Assembly: GCA_023457935.1 (NCBI GenBank) | Contig: JAEXBA010000058.1 | Span: forward strand, 1 to 10,303 | Origin: Bacteroidota bacterium | Lineage (GTDB): Bacteria; Bacteroidota; Bacteroidia; Flavobacteriales; Weeksellaceae | Length of the DNA: 10,303 bases | Direction of reading: 5' to 3' | Shown here: positions 1-6,269 of the stretch, piece after piece | Numbering within the stretch: position 1 is the stretch's first letter | How the letters are laid out: each line of letters opens with the position of its first letter | Position numbers and translations under genes: made by a program | Notes under the pieces: generated by a model | The model's input: the letters and a program-made list of their open reading frames with translations, nothing else | Told to the model about the DNA's origin: nothing | The model's database searches: none

Positions 1-63
1 AACAGTGTATTTGCAAAAGGCGGGTTTGAATATATAATAGAAAAACTCGTTGCATTTAGTAAG

Positions 64-891
64 ATGAAAACAATTTTAATAACAGGTGGAACACAAGGCA
101 TTGGAAAAGGTATCGCAATGAGCCAATTAAACCAGGGAAATCGTGTAATCGTAGTAAGTAGTTCACAAGAAAGTGCTAACACTTTTATAAGCGAAGCAAA
201 AAAGGAGGGATTAGCCGAAAATGCAATTTTTATACAAGCGGATTTAAGCTTAGTAAAGGAAAATAACCGCATCATTGACTTGATTAAAAATGATTTTCCA
301 GTGTTGGACACACTCATTTTTTGCGCTGCAAAACACAACAAAGAATACATTGAAACTGCGGAAGGTTTAGAGTTTACATTCGCGTTAGCTTATTTAAGCA
401 GGTTTATTTTAAGTTACGGACTCAAAGAAGTTTTAGAAAAAACAAACCATCCGGTTATTCTGAATATTTGCGGAACAGGAATGAACGGAAAAGTTAATTG
501 GGAAGATTTGCAACACAAAAACAGTTTTGTTCCAATGAAAGTGATGATGCATGGCAGTAGGTTGAATGATTTATTAGCGGTTGAGTTTTCAAAAAATGAC
601 TCCGCTAACAAAATAAAATATGTTTTATACAATCCTATGGCTGTAAAGACCCCGGGAATGGACAATAGTAGTGGTGGTTTTTTAATGAAAACGATTTTTA
701 ATCTCATTGCGAAACCCATTGACAAAGCAACTATTCCTATAACAGACTTACTTAACAATCTTCCGACACAACAACTAATTTCATACACACAGCGCAAAGA
801 AAACAGTTTGACAAAACCAACTTTTGACAAAGATAATGCCCAAAAGCTTTACGGAATTACGAACAAACTGTTGACGGAAATAAAGAACTGA
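64..891 (+). CDS. SDR-fold NAD(P)-binding protein with degenerate catalytic site
   Basis: The 275-residue protein has a Rossmann fold of the short-chain dehydrogenase/reductase family. The dinucleotide-binding loop TGGTQGIG is at residues 7-14, an acidic D60 follows the third strand (QADLS), and FCAAKH (86-91) replaces the usual NNAG. Where SDRs carry the active-site YxxSK, this protein reads MHGSR (162-166), so Tyr is Met and Lys is Arg. The Ser strand reads NICGTG (134-139), with no Ser at the expected place. The later YNPMAVKTP (189-197) matches the SDR P-G-x-V-x-T loop. It may bind a nucleotide without being a standard dehydrogenase; substrate unknown. ATG at 64 gives the normal SDR N-terminus (MKTILITGG). 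The same frame is open back to base 1 (21 more codons), so an N-terminal extension or fusion beyond the left edge cannot be excluded. Coding DNA looks A+T-richer than the genes to the right. Confidence 0.85.
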   Translation: MKTILITGGTQGIGKGIAMSQLNQGNRVIVVSSSQESANTFISEAKKEGLAENAIFIQADLSLVKENNRIIDLIKNDFPVLDTLIFCAAKHNKEYIETAEGLEFTFALAYLSRFILSYGLKEVLEKTNHPVILNICGTGMNGKVNWEDLQHKNSFVPMKVMMHGSRLNDLLAVEFSKNDSANKIKYVLYNPMAVKTPGMDNSSGGFLMKTIFNLIAKPIDKATIPITDLLNNLPTQQLISYTQRKENSLTKPTFDKDNAQKLYGITNKLLTEIKN

Positions 892-910
892 AACGAACGA
901 CAAATGAGCA

Positions 911-1046
911 GCCACTAACAACGGTTTGCGTCAGACGGGGTAAGGTGCTTCGTTTGACGCTTTTTGCTATATTTGGGTTTTCGGCTTCATTTCAAGTTCT
1001 GTGTTAATAATCCAGCCCGAACGCAAAGCCGAAAACCGTTATTGGC
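911..1046. repeat. attC-like folded intergenic element between two cassette-like genes
   Basis: This gene-free stretch has nested inverted repeats that bring its ends together. GCCA (911-914) pairs with TGGC (1043-1046), AACGGTTT (920-927) with AAACCGTT (1033-1040), TTTGCGT (925-931) with ACGCAAA (1021-1027), and CGGG (936-939) with CCCG (1016-1019). A second perfect 12-bp pair lies inside it: GGTTTTCGGCTT (976-987) with AAGCCGAAAACC (1026-1037), which competes with the outer stem. Long imperfect end-to-end folding, outer arms ending in AAC/GTT, position straight after one short gene and 3 bp before the next ATG resemble an integron attC site. The canonical RYYYAAC/GTTRRRY boxes are not matched, so this is a structural analogy only. 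From memory, similar elements recur between single genes in Bacteroidota genomes; I could not check this. Confidence 0.55.
968..975 (+). promoter_or_regulatory. TAnnTTTG -7 promoter element inside the attC-like repeat
   Basis: TATATTTG matches the Bacteroidota -7 consensus TAnnTTTG exactly. It sits inside the folded intergenic element, about 75 bp before the macrodomain ATG. No TTG is placed at the expected 17-23 bp upstream (the nearest TTTG, 953-956, is too close), so the -33 half is weak or absent. Inference: the repeat could supply transcription to the downstream gene. Confidence 0.4.
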
Positions 1047-1049
1047 AAT

Positions 1050-1580
1050 ATGAAACCAACAAACTGCAAAATAGAAATCATAAAAGGAGACATCACTAAA
1101 ATAAAAGCGGATGCAATTGTAAATGCTGCAAACACGTCACTTTTAGGCGGGGGCGGAGTTGATGGAGCAATTCATCGTGCTGGTGGAAAGGAAATTTTAG
1201 ATGAGTGTAGAAAAATTATTGCCAAACAAGGCGGATGCAAAGTTGGAGAAGCAGTTATTACAACTGCCGGAAAATTGAATGCTAAATATGTCATTCACAC
1301 CGTTGGTCCTGTTTGGAACAATGGGAATAAAAATGAATCTGAAAAATTAGCAAATTGTTACTCAAGCTCTCTAAAATTAGCCGTTGAAAATGATTGTAAA
1401 GTAATTGCTTTTCCGTCTATCAGTACTGGAATTTATAGATTTCCAAAAGAAGCAGCTGCAGCAATTGCAATAAATACTATTTCTGATTTTTTATCGGAAA
1501 ACAATCAACTCGAAAGAATCATTCTTGTAAGTTTTGATGATGAAAATTATCAAATCCTAAACTCGGAAATAAATAGATAA
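1050..1580 (+). CDS. Macrodomain protein, O-acetyl-ADP-ribose deacetylase (YmdB) type
   Basis: This 176-residue protein is a stand-alone MacroD/YmdB-class macrodomain of normal family length. These enzymes bind ADP-ribose and hydrolyse O-acetyl-ADP-ribose or mono-ADP-ribosyl esters on Asp/Glu side chains. Visible motifs are GDIT (13-16), binding the adenine side; the catalytic-loop block VNAANTSLLGGGGVDGAIH (24-42) with N28 and D38 at the positions used in catalysis; HTVGPVW (83-89); and the phosphate loop SISTGIYRFP (123-132). All key residues are intact, so it should be active. The ATG lies just 3 bp after the folded intergenic element, an integron-cassette-like arrangement, and a TAnnTTTG box inside that element may drive it. 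No DarT-type ADP-ribosyltransferase is present nearby, so there is no evidence for a toxin-antitoxin role. Cytoplasmic; no signal peptide. Confidence 0.93.
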   Translation: MKPTNCKIEIIKGDITKIKADAIVNAANTSLLGGGGVDGAIHRAGGKEILDECRKIIAKQGGCKVGEAVITTAGKLNAKYVIHTVGPVWNNGNKNESEKLANCYSSSLKLAVENDCKVIAFPSISTGIYRFPKEAAAAIAINTISDFLSENNQLERIILVSFDDENYQILNSEINR

Positions 1581-1616
1581 AAATCATACTGCCGATACTT
1601 CCATTGTCTGTAATAT

Positions 1617-2159
1617 ATGAGCACATTACGTCATAAAATCAAACCAATACTTTCAGCTCTTATTTTAATAGTTTGTTTTTCCTATATTCTGGTAAAATGT
1701 CTGGAAGAAAATACCAATCAGGAAGAAACTTTCACTTTATTAAAAGCGAAATTTAATCTTTCGGTTCTCAGATCAGGATCTGCTGAAAATGTTCATTACG
1801 ACCCGAGAAACGCTCAAAAATCATTTCTGATGGGTTGCAAAGTTAAATACATGATTTTGAAGGGTCGAGAAGAACTAACCGGTCTGGAAAGACTGATTGA
1901 GTTTGATAATGATTCTATTAACCGGATCACTGTAAGAAAAACCACTTACAGAAAAAAGATCAATGCAAATGAAGAAGAAATGAACTGGTACAACATAAAA
2001 AAAGATTCAGTCTACGTTTTGGATTTCAAAAAGAGAAAAAAAGAAATTTACAGGAAAATTAAGCTGGTAAAAACGGTTGATATGAAAAGTGATGATGAAA
2101 ATGAAAATTATATTTACACGGTAAAATCTCAAACTGAAGAAAAATATAACTGCAATTAA
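1617..2159 (+). CDS. Hypothetical membrane-anchored protein
   Basis: I do not recognise this 180-residue protein. It begins with a short basic stretch (MSTLRHKIK), then one hydrophobic helix at about residues 9-27 (ILSALILIVCFSYILV core), which is either an uncleaved signal anchor or a signal peptide. No lipobox is convincing; C28 follows LVK. The rest is hydrophilic and very Lys/Glu-rich (KKRKKEIYRKIK at 138-149; DDENEN at 159-164), with strand-like alternation at 76-112 and 130-153. It would sit outside the inner membrane, in the periplasm. The start lies 36 bp after the macrodomain stop with no folded element between them, so it may be the first native gene to the right of the cassette-like pair. 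No TAnnTTTG box is evident in that gap, so read-through from the macrodomain gene is possible. Confidence 0.7.
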   Translation: MSTLRHKIKPILSALILIVCFSYILVKCLEENTNQEETFTLLKAKFNLSVLRSGSAENVHYDPRNAQKSFLMGCKVKYMILKGREELTGLERLIEFDNDSINRITVRKTTYRKKINANEEEMNWYNIKKDSVYVLDFKKRKKEIYRKIKLVKTVDMKSDDENENYIYTVKSQTEEKYNCN

Positions 2160-2198
2160 CAAGTTGCATTTTTATCACATTAAATTCATTGCTTTTTA

Positions 2199-2217
2199 TT
2201 ACCTTCGGAAAAGGTAA
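2199..2217 (+). promoter_or_regulatory. Perfect 7-bp hairpin with near-consensus -7 box before the VOC gene
   Basis: TTACCTT (2199-2205) and AAGGTAA (2211-2217) form a perfect inverted repeat around CGGAA. The left arm overlaps TACCTTCG (2200-2207), one base from TAnnTTTG. It could be an operator over the promoter of the VOC gene 30 bp downstream, or a weak end-of-transcript hairpin for the preceding gene; there is no T-run after it, which argues against a terminator. Confidence 0.25.
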
Positions 2218-2246
2218 ATGAATTTTCAAACTCTAAACAAACCAAC

Positions 2247-2621
2247 ATGAAACTCAACGCCGGAATCATCACCGAAAAACTGGAAGAAACGAAAAAGTTC
2301 TACACCGAAATTTTAGACTTCGGAATTACCTTTGAGAACGAGTTCTATCTCTTGATGCATACTCCGGATCAGTCCGCAGAAATCAGTTTTCTGCTGCCGA
2401 ATCACCCAAGCCAGCAGCCGCTTTTTCAGAGTGAATTTTCAGGTCAGGGAATATATCTGACGATTGAAGTGGAAAACGTTGACGAAATCTACAACGACAT
2501 GAAAAACAAAAATGTTGAAATCAGGATTGAAATCCGCGATGAACCTTGGGGCGACCGGCATTTTGCCATTCAGGATCCAAACGGAATCGGGATTGATATT
2601 GTGAAATATACAGCGCAGTAA
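2247..2621 (+). CDS. VOC-fold (glyoxalase/bleomycin-resistance superfamily) protein
   Basis: The 124-residue protein is one vicinal-oxygen-chelate domain made of two beta-alpha-beta-beta-beta modules. The first has the family signature TKKFYTEILDFGITFE (15-30); the second ends with EPWGDRHFAIQDPNGIGIDIV (99-119), whose G-x-x-x-F-x-x-x-D-P-x-G pattern is typical. The usual metal ligands are not all clear. The N-terminal position normally holding His is Ile (AGIITE), E45 may stand for the second, and the C-terminal Glu is replaced by D117. It may therefore be a binding protein or use a different ligand set rather than being a true glyoxalase I. Substrate cannot be read from sequence. Single gene, facing the ferredoxin operon tail to tail. 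Start chosen at the only Met in front of the domain. Confidence 0.88.
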   Translation: MKLNAGIITEKLEETKKFYTEILDFGITFENEFYLLMHTPDQSAEISFLLPNHPSQQPLFQSEFSGQGIYLTIEVENVDEIYNDMKNKNVEIRIEIRDEPWGDRHFAIQDPNGIGIDIVKYTAQ

Positions 2622-2672
2622 AACAGTTATCCTTTCACCTGATGTAAAAAGATAAAAACCACACTACATTCC

Positions 2673-2705
2673 GAAAACAAAATACTGATTGAATTTCAGT
2701 GTATT
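2673..2705 (-). terminator. Probable terminator of the ferredoxin operon
   Basis: Read on the minus strand, AATACACTGA (2705-2696) pairs with TCAGTATT (2688-2681) with a 2-base bulge and a 7-base loop, followed by TTGTTTT. It starts 15 bp after the ferredoxin stop, in the convergent gap with the VOC gene. Confidence 0.5.
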
Positions 2706-2719
2706 AAAAAGCTTTCTAT

Positions 2720-3052
2720 CTATGGATAAGGCGCAATTTCTACCTCCAAACCTTCAATTTCTTCAGTAATTCGGATCTGGCAGCCTAAACGGGAACTGTC
2801 TTTCACGTGAAAAGCTTCCGCAAGCATCGCGTCTTCTTCGTCGCCCATTTCCTCCAGCTTTTCTGCTCCGGCAACAATGTAAACCTGACATGAGGCGCAC
2901 ATCGCCATTCCCCCGCAAACTCCGATGGTTCCGTCTTCAGCCAGTTCATAGGAACGGATAACTTCCATTAAATTCATCGACATGTCGGTTGGAGCAGCCA
3001 AATCGTGCGTAATTCCTTCCCTGTCAGTAATCTTTATATTGATATCGGACAT
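2720..3052 (-). CDS. Adrenodoxin-type [2Fe-2S] ferredoxin
   Basis: This 110-residue one-electron carrier has the four cluster cysteines at C46, C52, C55 and C91, spacing C-x5-C-x2-C-x35-C, which is the adrenodoxin/putidaredoxin rather than plant-type pattern. The binding loop is GVCGGMAMCASC (44-55); the acidic helix EEMGDEEDAML (67-77) is the usual docking surface for redox partners. It ends in PYP, normal for the family. The gene lies 44 bp downstream of the ferredoxin reductase on the same strand with no terminator between, so the two probably form an operon in which NADPH electrons pass from the flavoprotein to this ferredoxin. Isc-associated ferredoxins share this fold, but no isc or suf genes are here, so the final acceptor is unknown. 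Confidence 0.93.
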   Translation of the reverse strand: MSDINIKITDREGITHDLAAPTDMSMNLMEVIRSYELAEDGTIGVCGGMAMCASCQVYIVAGAEKLEEMGDEEDAMLAEAFHVKDSSRLGCQIRITEEIEGLEVEIAPYP

Positions 3053-3096
3053 CTTCTAAAAGTAATTTAATTTTGAAACTTTACCGTGGTCGAAAC

Positions 3097-4149
3097 TTAA
3101 TCGATTTTCTTCACCACCGCTTTTTCCGCTTCTTTACGGCTTCCGTCGAAACCGTCTACTCCGCTCACTGTGGTGTATTTCAGAACGTATTTCTTGCCCG
3201 GATTCAGTCTTTGGTAAACACTCTGGCACATCAGCGTTGCTTCGTGGAATCCGCACAGAATCAGTTTCAGTTTTCCGGGGTAAGTATTGATATCGCCTAT
3301 CGCGTAAACACCTTCAATATTTGTCTGATAATCAAGAGCATTGTTAACTTTGATTGCATTTTTTTCAATCTCAAGTCCCCAGTTGCCCAGTTCGCCCAAT
3401 TTCGGTGTGAGACCGAAAAGCGGAATGAAGAAATCCGTTTCAATATCTGAAACTGTACCTTCCTGATCTACAGTAATCGCTTCAATTTTGCCGTTTCCTT
3501 TAAGTCCTACAACCTCAGCAGGCGTAATAAGATTGATTTTTCCTTTGTTTTTAAGATCCTGAACTTTCTCAACAGAATCCAGTGCGCCGCGGAATTCGTT
3601 TCTTCTGTGAATCAGTGTAACTTCACTCGCAACATCCGAAAGGAAAATCGACCAGTCCAGTGCGGAATCTCCACCGCCGGCAATTACAATTTTCTTATTG
3701 CGGAAATGTTCCGGTTCCTTAACGAAATATTCAACACCGTTTTCTTCATACTCTGCGATATTTTCAAGCTCCGGTTTTCTTGGCTCAAACGTTCCCAAAC
3801 CGCCTGCAATTGCAACGGCTTTTGCCCTGTGAACTGTACCTTTGTTGGTTACTACTTCAAACCATTCATCATCCACTTTCGTTAGCGTAACGGCTGTTTC
3901 TGCAAGCGTAAAGCCCGGCTGAAACTGTTTGATCTGTTCCATGAGATTATCAACCAGTTCACCTGCGTTTACAGAAGGATAACCCGGAATATCGAAAATC
4001 GGTTTTTTTGGATACAGTTCGGCAAGCTGTCCGCCCGGCTGCGGCAATGCATCAATAATGTGGCATTTCATTTTAAGAAGCCCGGCTTCAAAAACTGCAA
4101 AAAGTCCGGTTGGCCCGGCTCCGATAATCAATAAATCTGTTGTAATCAT
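3097..4149 (-). CDS. Ferredoxin/flavodoxin-NADP reductase, thioredoxin-reductase-like type
   Basis: This 350-residue flavoprotein should transfer electrons between NADPH and ferredoxin. The FAD motif is IIGAGPTG (8-15), followed by PQPGGQLAELYP (36-47). The NADPH domain has IAGGGDSALDW (156-166) and HRRNEFR (181-187), whose arginines are the ones that bind the 2'-phosphate of NADPH. The C-terminal FAD contact is YAIGDINTYPGKLKLI (282-297), and YTTVSG (325-330) is the tail typical of the YumC-type ferredoxin reductases. It lacks the CxxC redox pair of true thioredoxin reductases. The adjacent downstream ferredoxin is the obvious partner. A perfect TAnnTTTG box lies about 30 bp before the start, within a divergent promoter region shared with the DUF3108 gene. 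Confidence 0.94.
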   Translation of the reverse strand: MITTDLLIIGAGPTGLFAVFEAGLLKMKCHIIDALPQPGGQLAELYPKKPIFDIPGYPSVNAGELVDNLMEQIKQFQPGFTLAETAVTLTKVDDEWFEVVTNKGTVHRAKAVAIAGGLGTFEPRKPELENIAEYEENGVEYFVKEPEHFRNKKIVIAGGGDSALDWSIFLSDVASEVTLIHRRNEFRGALDSVEKVQDLKNKGKINLITPAEVVGLKGNGKIEAITVDQEGTVSDIETDFFIPLFGLTPKLGELGNWGLEIEKNAIKVNNALDYQTNIEGVYAIGDINTYPGKLKLILCGFHEATLMCQSVYQRLNPGKKYVLKYTTVSGVDGFDGSRKEAEKAVVKKID

Positions 4150-4177
4150 CTTCAGAATCGTTGGTAAATAAACTTTG

Positions 4178-4185
4178 CAAAAGTA
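4178..4185 (-). promoter_or_regulatory. -7 promoter element for the ferredoxin reductase operon
   Basis: On the minus strand this reads TACTTTTG, an exact TAnnTTTG match, ending 29 bp before the start codon at 4149. No clear TTG is found at the standard -33 distance. Confidence 0.5.
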
Positions 4186-4266
4186 CTAAAAATTATATGA
4201 ACCCTTATGTAATCCATATTACAAAAAAGTAATGAGGCTTCTGATAAAAGTCAGTTGCAGCGTTCC

Positions 4267-4274
4267 TATATTTG
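4267..4274 (+). promoter_or_regulatory. -7 promoter element for the DUF3108 gene
   Basis: TATATTTG matches TAnnTTTG exactly. Transcription would begin near 4280, downstream of the alternative TTG start at 4272 and about 20 bp before ATG 4302. This supports 4302 as the real start. The -33 half is not convincing. Confidence 0.5.
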
Positions 4275-4301
4275 TGGCAAATTTTTTGCAAAACTATAAG
4301 C

Positions 4302-5075
4302 ATGAAGAAAATTTTAAGTGCATTTGCACTCATTTTTATAACTCTTTTATCTGCGCAGAAGCTCGACAACATCAGTTCGGGCGAAAGTCTGCATTACCGT
4401 ATTCATTATGGTGTTCTGAATGCCGGTACTGCCACACTTACCACTCTGAAAACCAATTTCCAGGGTGAACCTCATTTTTATGTGAAAGGTGTAGGGAGAA
4501 CAACCGGCGCGGTAAGAACTTTTTTTAAGGTTGAAGATGTGTACGAAAGTTTTATCAATTACAATACAGGTTTGCCTAGTTACTACGTCCGCAATGTGAA
4601 GGAAGGCGGTTACAGCCAGCATCTTCAGACTGTATTTAATCACAGTAACCAAACCCTGATTCTTACAGACAAGAAAACGCCTGCAAACGGTTCGAAAGTG
4701 CTGCCGTCGGTAAAAGGAGTTCAGGATATGCTTTCTGCGTTCTACTATTTACGAGCGCTGGACTCTTCTGAACTGCGTGTTGGATCGGTAAAAAACCTCA
4801 ACGTCTGGATCGATGATGAAATGTTTCCTTTTCAGCTCCGTGTGGTTGGCACCGAGAATGTCCGCACAAAATTCGGAACCATCAACTGTCTGAAAATTGT
4901 ACCGCTGGTTCAGAGTGGCCGGGTTTTCAAAGCCAAGGAAGGTGTTACGCTTTGGGTTTCCAATGACCGTAACCATGTGCCGATTTCAATAAAAGCCGAA
5001 CTGGCAGTGGGATCGCTGAAAGCAGATATCGACAGCTACAAGAACGTAAAATATCCACTGAAATTCACGAAATAA
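4302..5075 (+). CDS. Exported DUF3108 domain protein
   Basis: This 257-residue protein begins with a clear Sec signal peptide (MKKILSAFALIFITLLSA, cleavage likely before Q19). The mature part is a single DUF3108 domain, a beta-rich periplasmic/outer-membrane fold of unknown function common in Bacteroidota and Proteobacteria. Recognisable features are GESLHYRIHYGVLNAG (27-42), with the repeated-strand pattern 'Y.i.yg.l.aG.a.l', the segment VKGVQDMLSAFYYLR, and a C-terminal series of strands up to KAELAVGSLKAD. A start at TTG 4272 would add ten residues in front of the signal peptide and would lie over the -7 box, so ATG 4302 is preferred. It is transcribed divergently from the ferredoxin reductase and ends at a strong bidirectional terminator. 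Physiological role not known. Confidence 0.88.
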   Translation: MKKILSAFALIFITLLSAQKLDNISSGESLHYRIHYGVLNAGTATLTTLKTNFQGEPHFYVKGVGRTTGAVRTFFKVEDVYESFINYNTGLPSYYVRNVKEGGYSQHLQTVFNHSNQTLILTDKKTPANGSKVLPSVKGVQDMLSAFYYLRALDSSELRVGSVKNLNVWIDDEMFPFQLRVVGTENVRTKFGTINCLKIVPLVQSGRVFKAKEGVTLWVSNDRNHVPISIKAELAVGSLKADIDSYKNVKYPLKFTK

Positions 5076-5089
5076 CTTAATAATGGAAA

Positions 5090-5121
5090 AAAAAGCGGAA
5101 AAGAAATCTTTTCCGCTTTTT
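5090..5121. terminator. Bidirectional rho-independent terminator
   Basis: A perfect 14-bp stem, AAAAAGCGGAAAAG (5090-5103) with CTTTTCCGCTTTTT (5108-5121), closes an AAAT loop. The A-run on one side and T-run on the other make it work in both directions. It lies between the converging DUF3108 and pheS stops, 14 bp from each. Confidence 0.9.
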
Positions 5122-5135
5122 AATTTATCGTGGTT

Positions 5136-6146
5136 TTACAGTGTCTTGAACTGTTCCAGCATACGTATGTCGTTCTCAAAAAACATCCGGATATCGCTCA
5201 TCTGGTAAAGCAGCATTACAATTCTCTCTATTCCCATTCCGAATGCATAACCCGAAAATTTATCAGGATCAATATTTACATTCTGTAGAACAGCAGGATC
5301 TACCATTCCACAGCCCATAATTTCAAGCCAGCCGGTTCCTTTGGTGATTCTGTAATCGGTTTCGGAATTCAGTCCCCAATAAACATCAACTTCTGCACTT
5401 GGCTCTGTAAAAGGGAAATACGAAGGACGCATTCTGATTTTAGACTTACCGAAAAGTTCCGTGGTGAAATACTGAATGGTTTGCTTCAAATCGGCAAAAC
5501 TTACGTTTTCATCAATATAAAGACCTTCAATCTGATGGAAAATACAGTGCGAACGCGAAGAAACGGCTTCATTTCTGAACACTCTTCCCGGAGAAAGGAT
5601 TCTTAGCGGCGGTTCATTCTGTTCCATGTAACGGATCTGAACTGAAGAAGTATGCGTACGAAGCAGAATATCAGGATTGGTTTCGATGAAAAACGTGTCC
5701 TGCATATCTCTTGCTGGATGGTATTCCGGAAGATTCAGTGCAGAGAAATTATGCCAGTCGTCTTCAATTTCCGGCCCGTCTGCTACAGCAAAACCGATAG
5801 ATTTGAAGATTTCAATAATTTTATTTTTTACAGCATTAATCGGATGTCTTGACCCTAATTCCAAAGGAAAACCTGGCCTTGTTAAGTCTTCTTTTTCAAG
5901 AATTAACGCAGACTGACCGGCATTTTTCAGATCATCAAGTTTACCCGCAACGCGCTGTTTCAGCGTATTGATTTTCTGGCCGAAATCTTTCTTCTGCTCA
6001 TTGGGAACCTCTTTAAATTTTTCAAAAAAATCATTCAGAATCCCTTTTTTGCCGTTAAATTTAATCCGGAACTGCTCTATTTCTTCTTTATTGGAAGAAT
6101 TAAAGTTATCCACCTCAACCAAAAGTTCATCAATCTTCTCTAGCAT
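5136..6146 (-). CDS. pheS: Phenylalanine-tRNA ligase alpha subunit
   Basis: This 336-residue class II aminoacyl-tRNA synthetase subunit charges tRNA-Phe as an alpha2-beta2 enzyme with PheT. An N-terminal coiled-coil arm that contacts the tRNA (about residues 1-90) is followed by the catalytic core. Motifs seen are RHPINAV (100-106), THTSSVQIRYM (165-174), motif 2 GRVFRNE (187-193), HQIEGLYID (204-212), FPFTEPSAEVDV (244-255), GCGMVDP (278-284) and motif 3 FGMGIERIVML (302-312). Length is normal. An upstream in-frame ATG at 6221 would add 25 residues unlike any PheS N-terminus and would lie upstream of the -7 box, so ATG 6146 is used. pheT is not in the window; in many Bacteroidota the two subunit genes are unlinked. 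Shares a terminator with the converging DUF3108 gene. Confidence 0.97.
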   Translation of the reverse strand: MLEKIDELLVEVDNFNSSNKEEIEQFRIKFNGKKGILNDFFEKFKEVPNEQKKDFGQKINTLKQRVAGKLDDLKNAGQSALILEKEDLTRPGFPLELGSRHPINAVKNKIIEIFKSIGFAVADGPEIEDDWHNFSALNLPEYHPARDMQDTFFIETNPDILLRTHTSSVQIRYMEQNEPPLRILSPGRVFRNEAVSSRSHCIFHQIEGLYIDENVSFADLKQTIQYFTTELFGKSKIRMRPSYFPFTEPSAEVDVYWGLNSETDYRITKGTGWLEIMGCGMVDPAVLQNVNIDPDKFSGYAFGMGIERIVMLLYQMSDIRMFFENDIRMLEQFKTL

Positions 6147-6166
6147 CTTATTATATCTGTAAGCTG

Positions 6167-6174
6167 CAAAAATA
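6167..6174 (-). promoter_or_regulatory. -7 promoter element for pheS
   Basis: Reads TATTTTTG on the minus strand, an exact TAnnTTTG match 20 bp before the ATG. A TTG at 6201-6199 (minus) lies 24 bp upstream, close to the usual -33 spacing, making this the best two-part promoter in the window. Confidence 0.6.
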
Positions 6175-6219
6175 CCAAAATTTTGATTAACAGTAAACCA
6201 AAATTCCGATACCGGAAAC

Positions 6220-6246
6220 AAAAAATCTGCCTTAAAAAAGCAGATT
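6220..6246 (-). terminator. Rho-independent terminator of the YceI gene
   Basis: On the minus strand AATCTGC (6246-6240) and GCAGATT (6230-6224) form a 7-bp stem with a 9-base loop, running directly into a T-rich tract (TTTTTTGTTT). It lies 23 bp past the YceI stop. Confidence 0.75.
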
Positions 6247-6269
6247 ATATGAATAAGAGAAAGCGGATC

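Noticed and set aside
414..830. Long minus-strand open frame opposite the SDR gene, and similar open frames opposite the other genes
   Set aside because: They are antisense to genes with clear family motifs, show no domain features and lack promoter signals, so they are by-products of codon usage.
911..1046. Canonical integron attC site
   Set aside because: The outer arms do not match RYYYAAC and GTTRRRY and no integrase gene is visible, so only the structural likeness is claimed.
1050..1580. DarG-like antitoxin of a DarTG toxin-antitoxin pair
   Set aside because: The protein is a single macrodomain without the extra C-terminal domain of DarG, and no DarT-like gene adjoins it.
3097..4149. 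Thioredoxin reductase
   Set aside because: There is no CxxC redox pair in the NADPH domain, and the YTTVSG tail and neighbouring ferredoxin fit a ferredoxin reductase.
2720..4149. Part of an Isc/Suf iron-sulfur assembly or P450 cluster
   Set aside because: The ferredoxin type would fit, but none of the expected partner genes occurs in the window.
4272..4301. TTG start giving a longer DUF3108 protein
   Set aside because: It would place ten residues before a perfect signal peptide, and the codon is part of the TATATTTG promoter box.
6147..6221. 25-residue N-terminal extension of PheS
   Set aside because: PheS proteins start at the coiled-coil arm (MLEKIDELL here), and the pheS -7 box lies inside the proposed extension.
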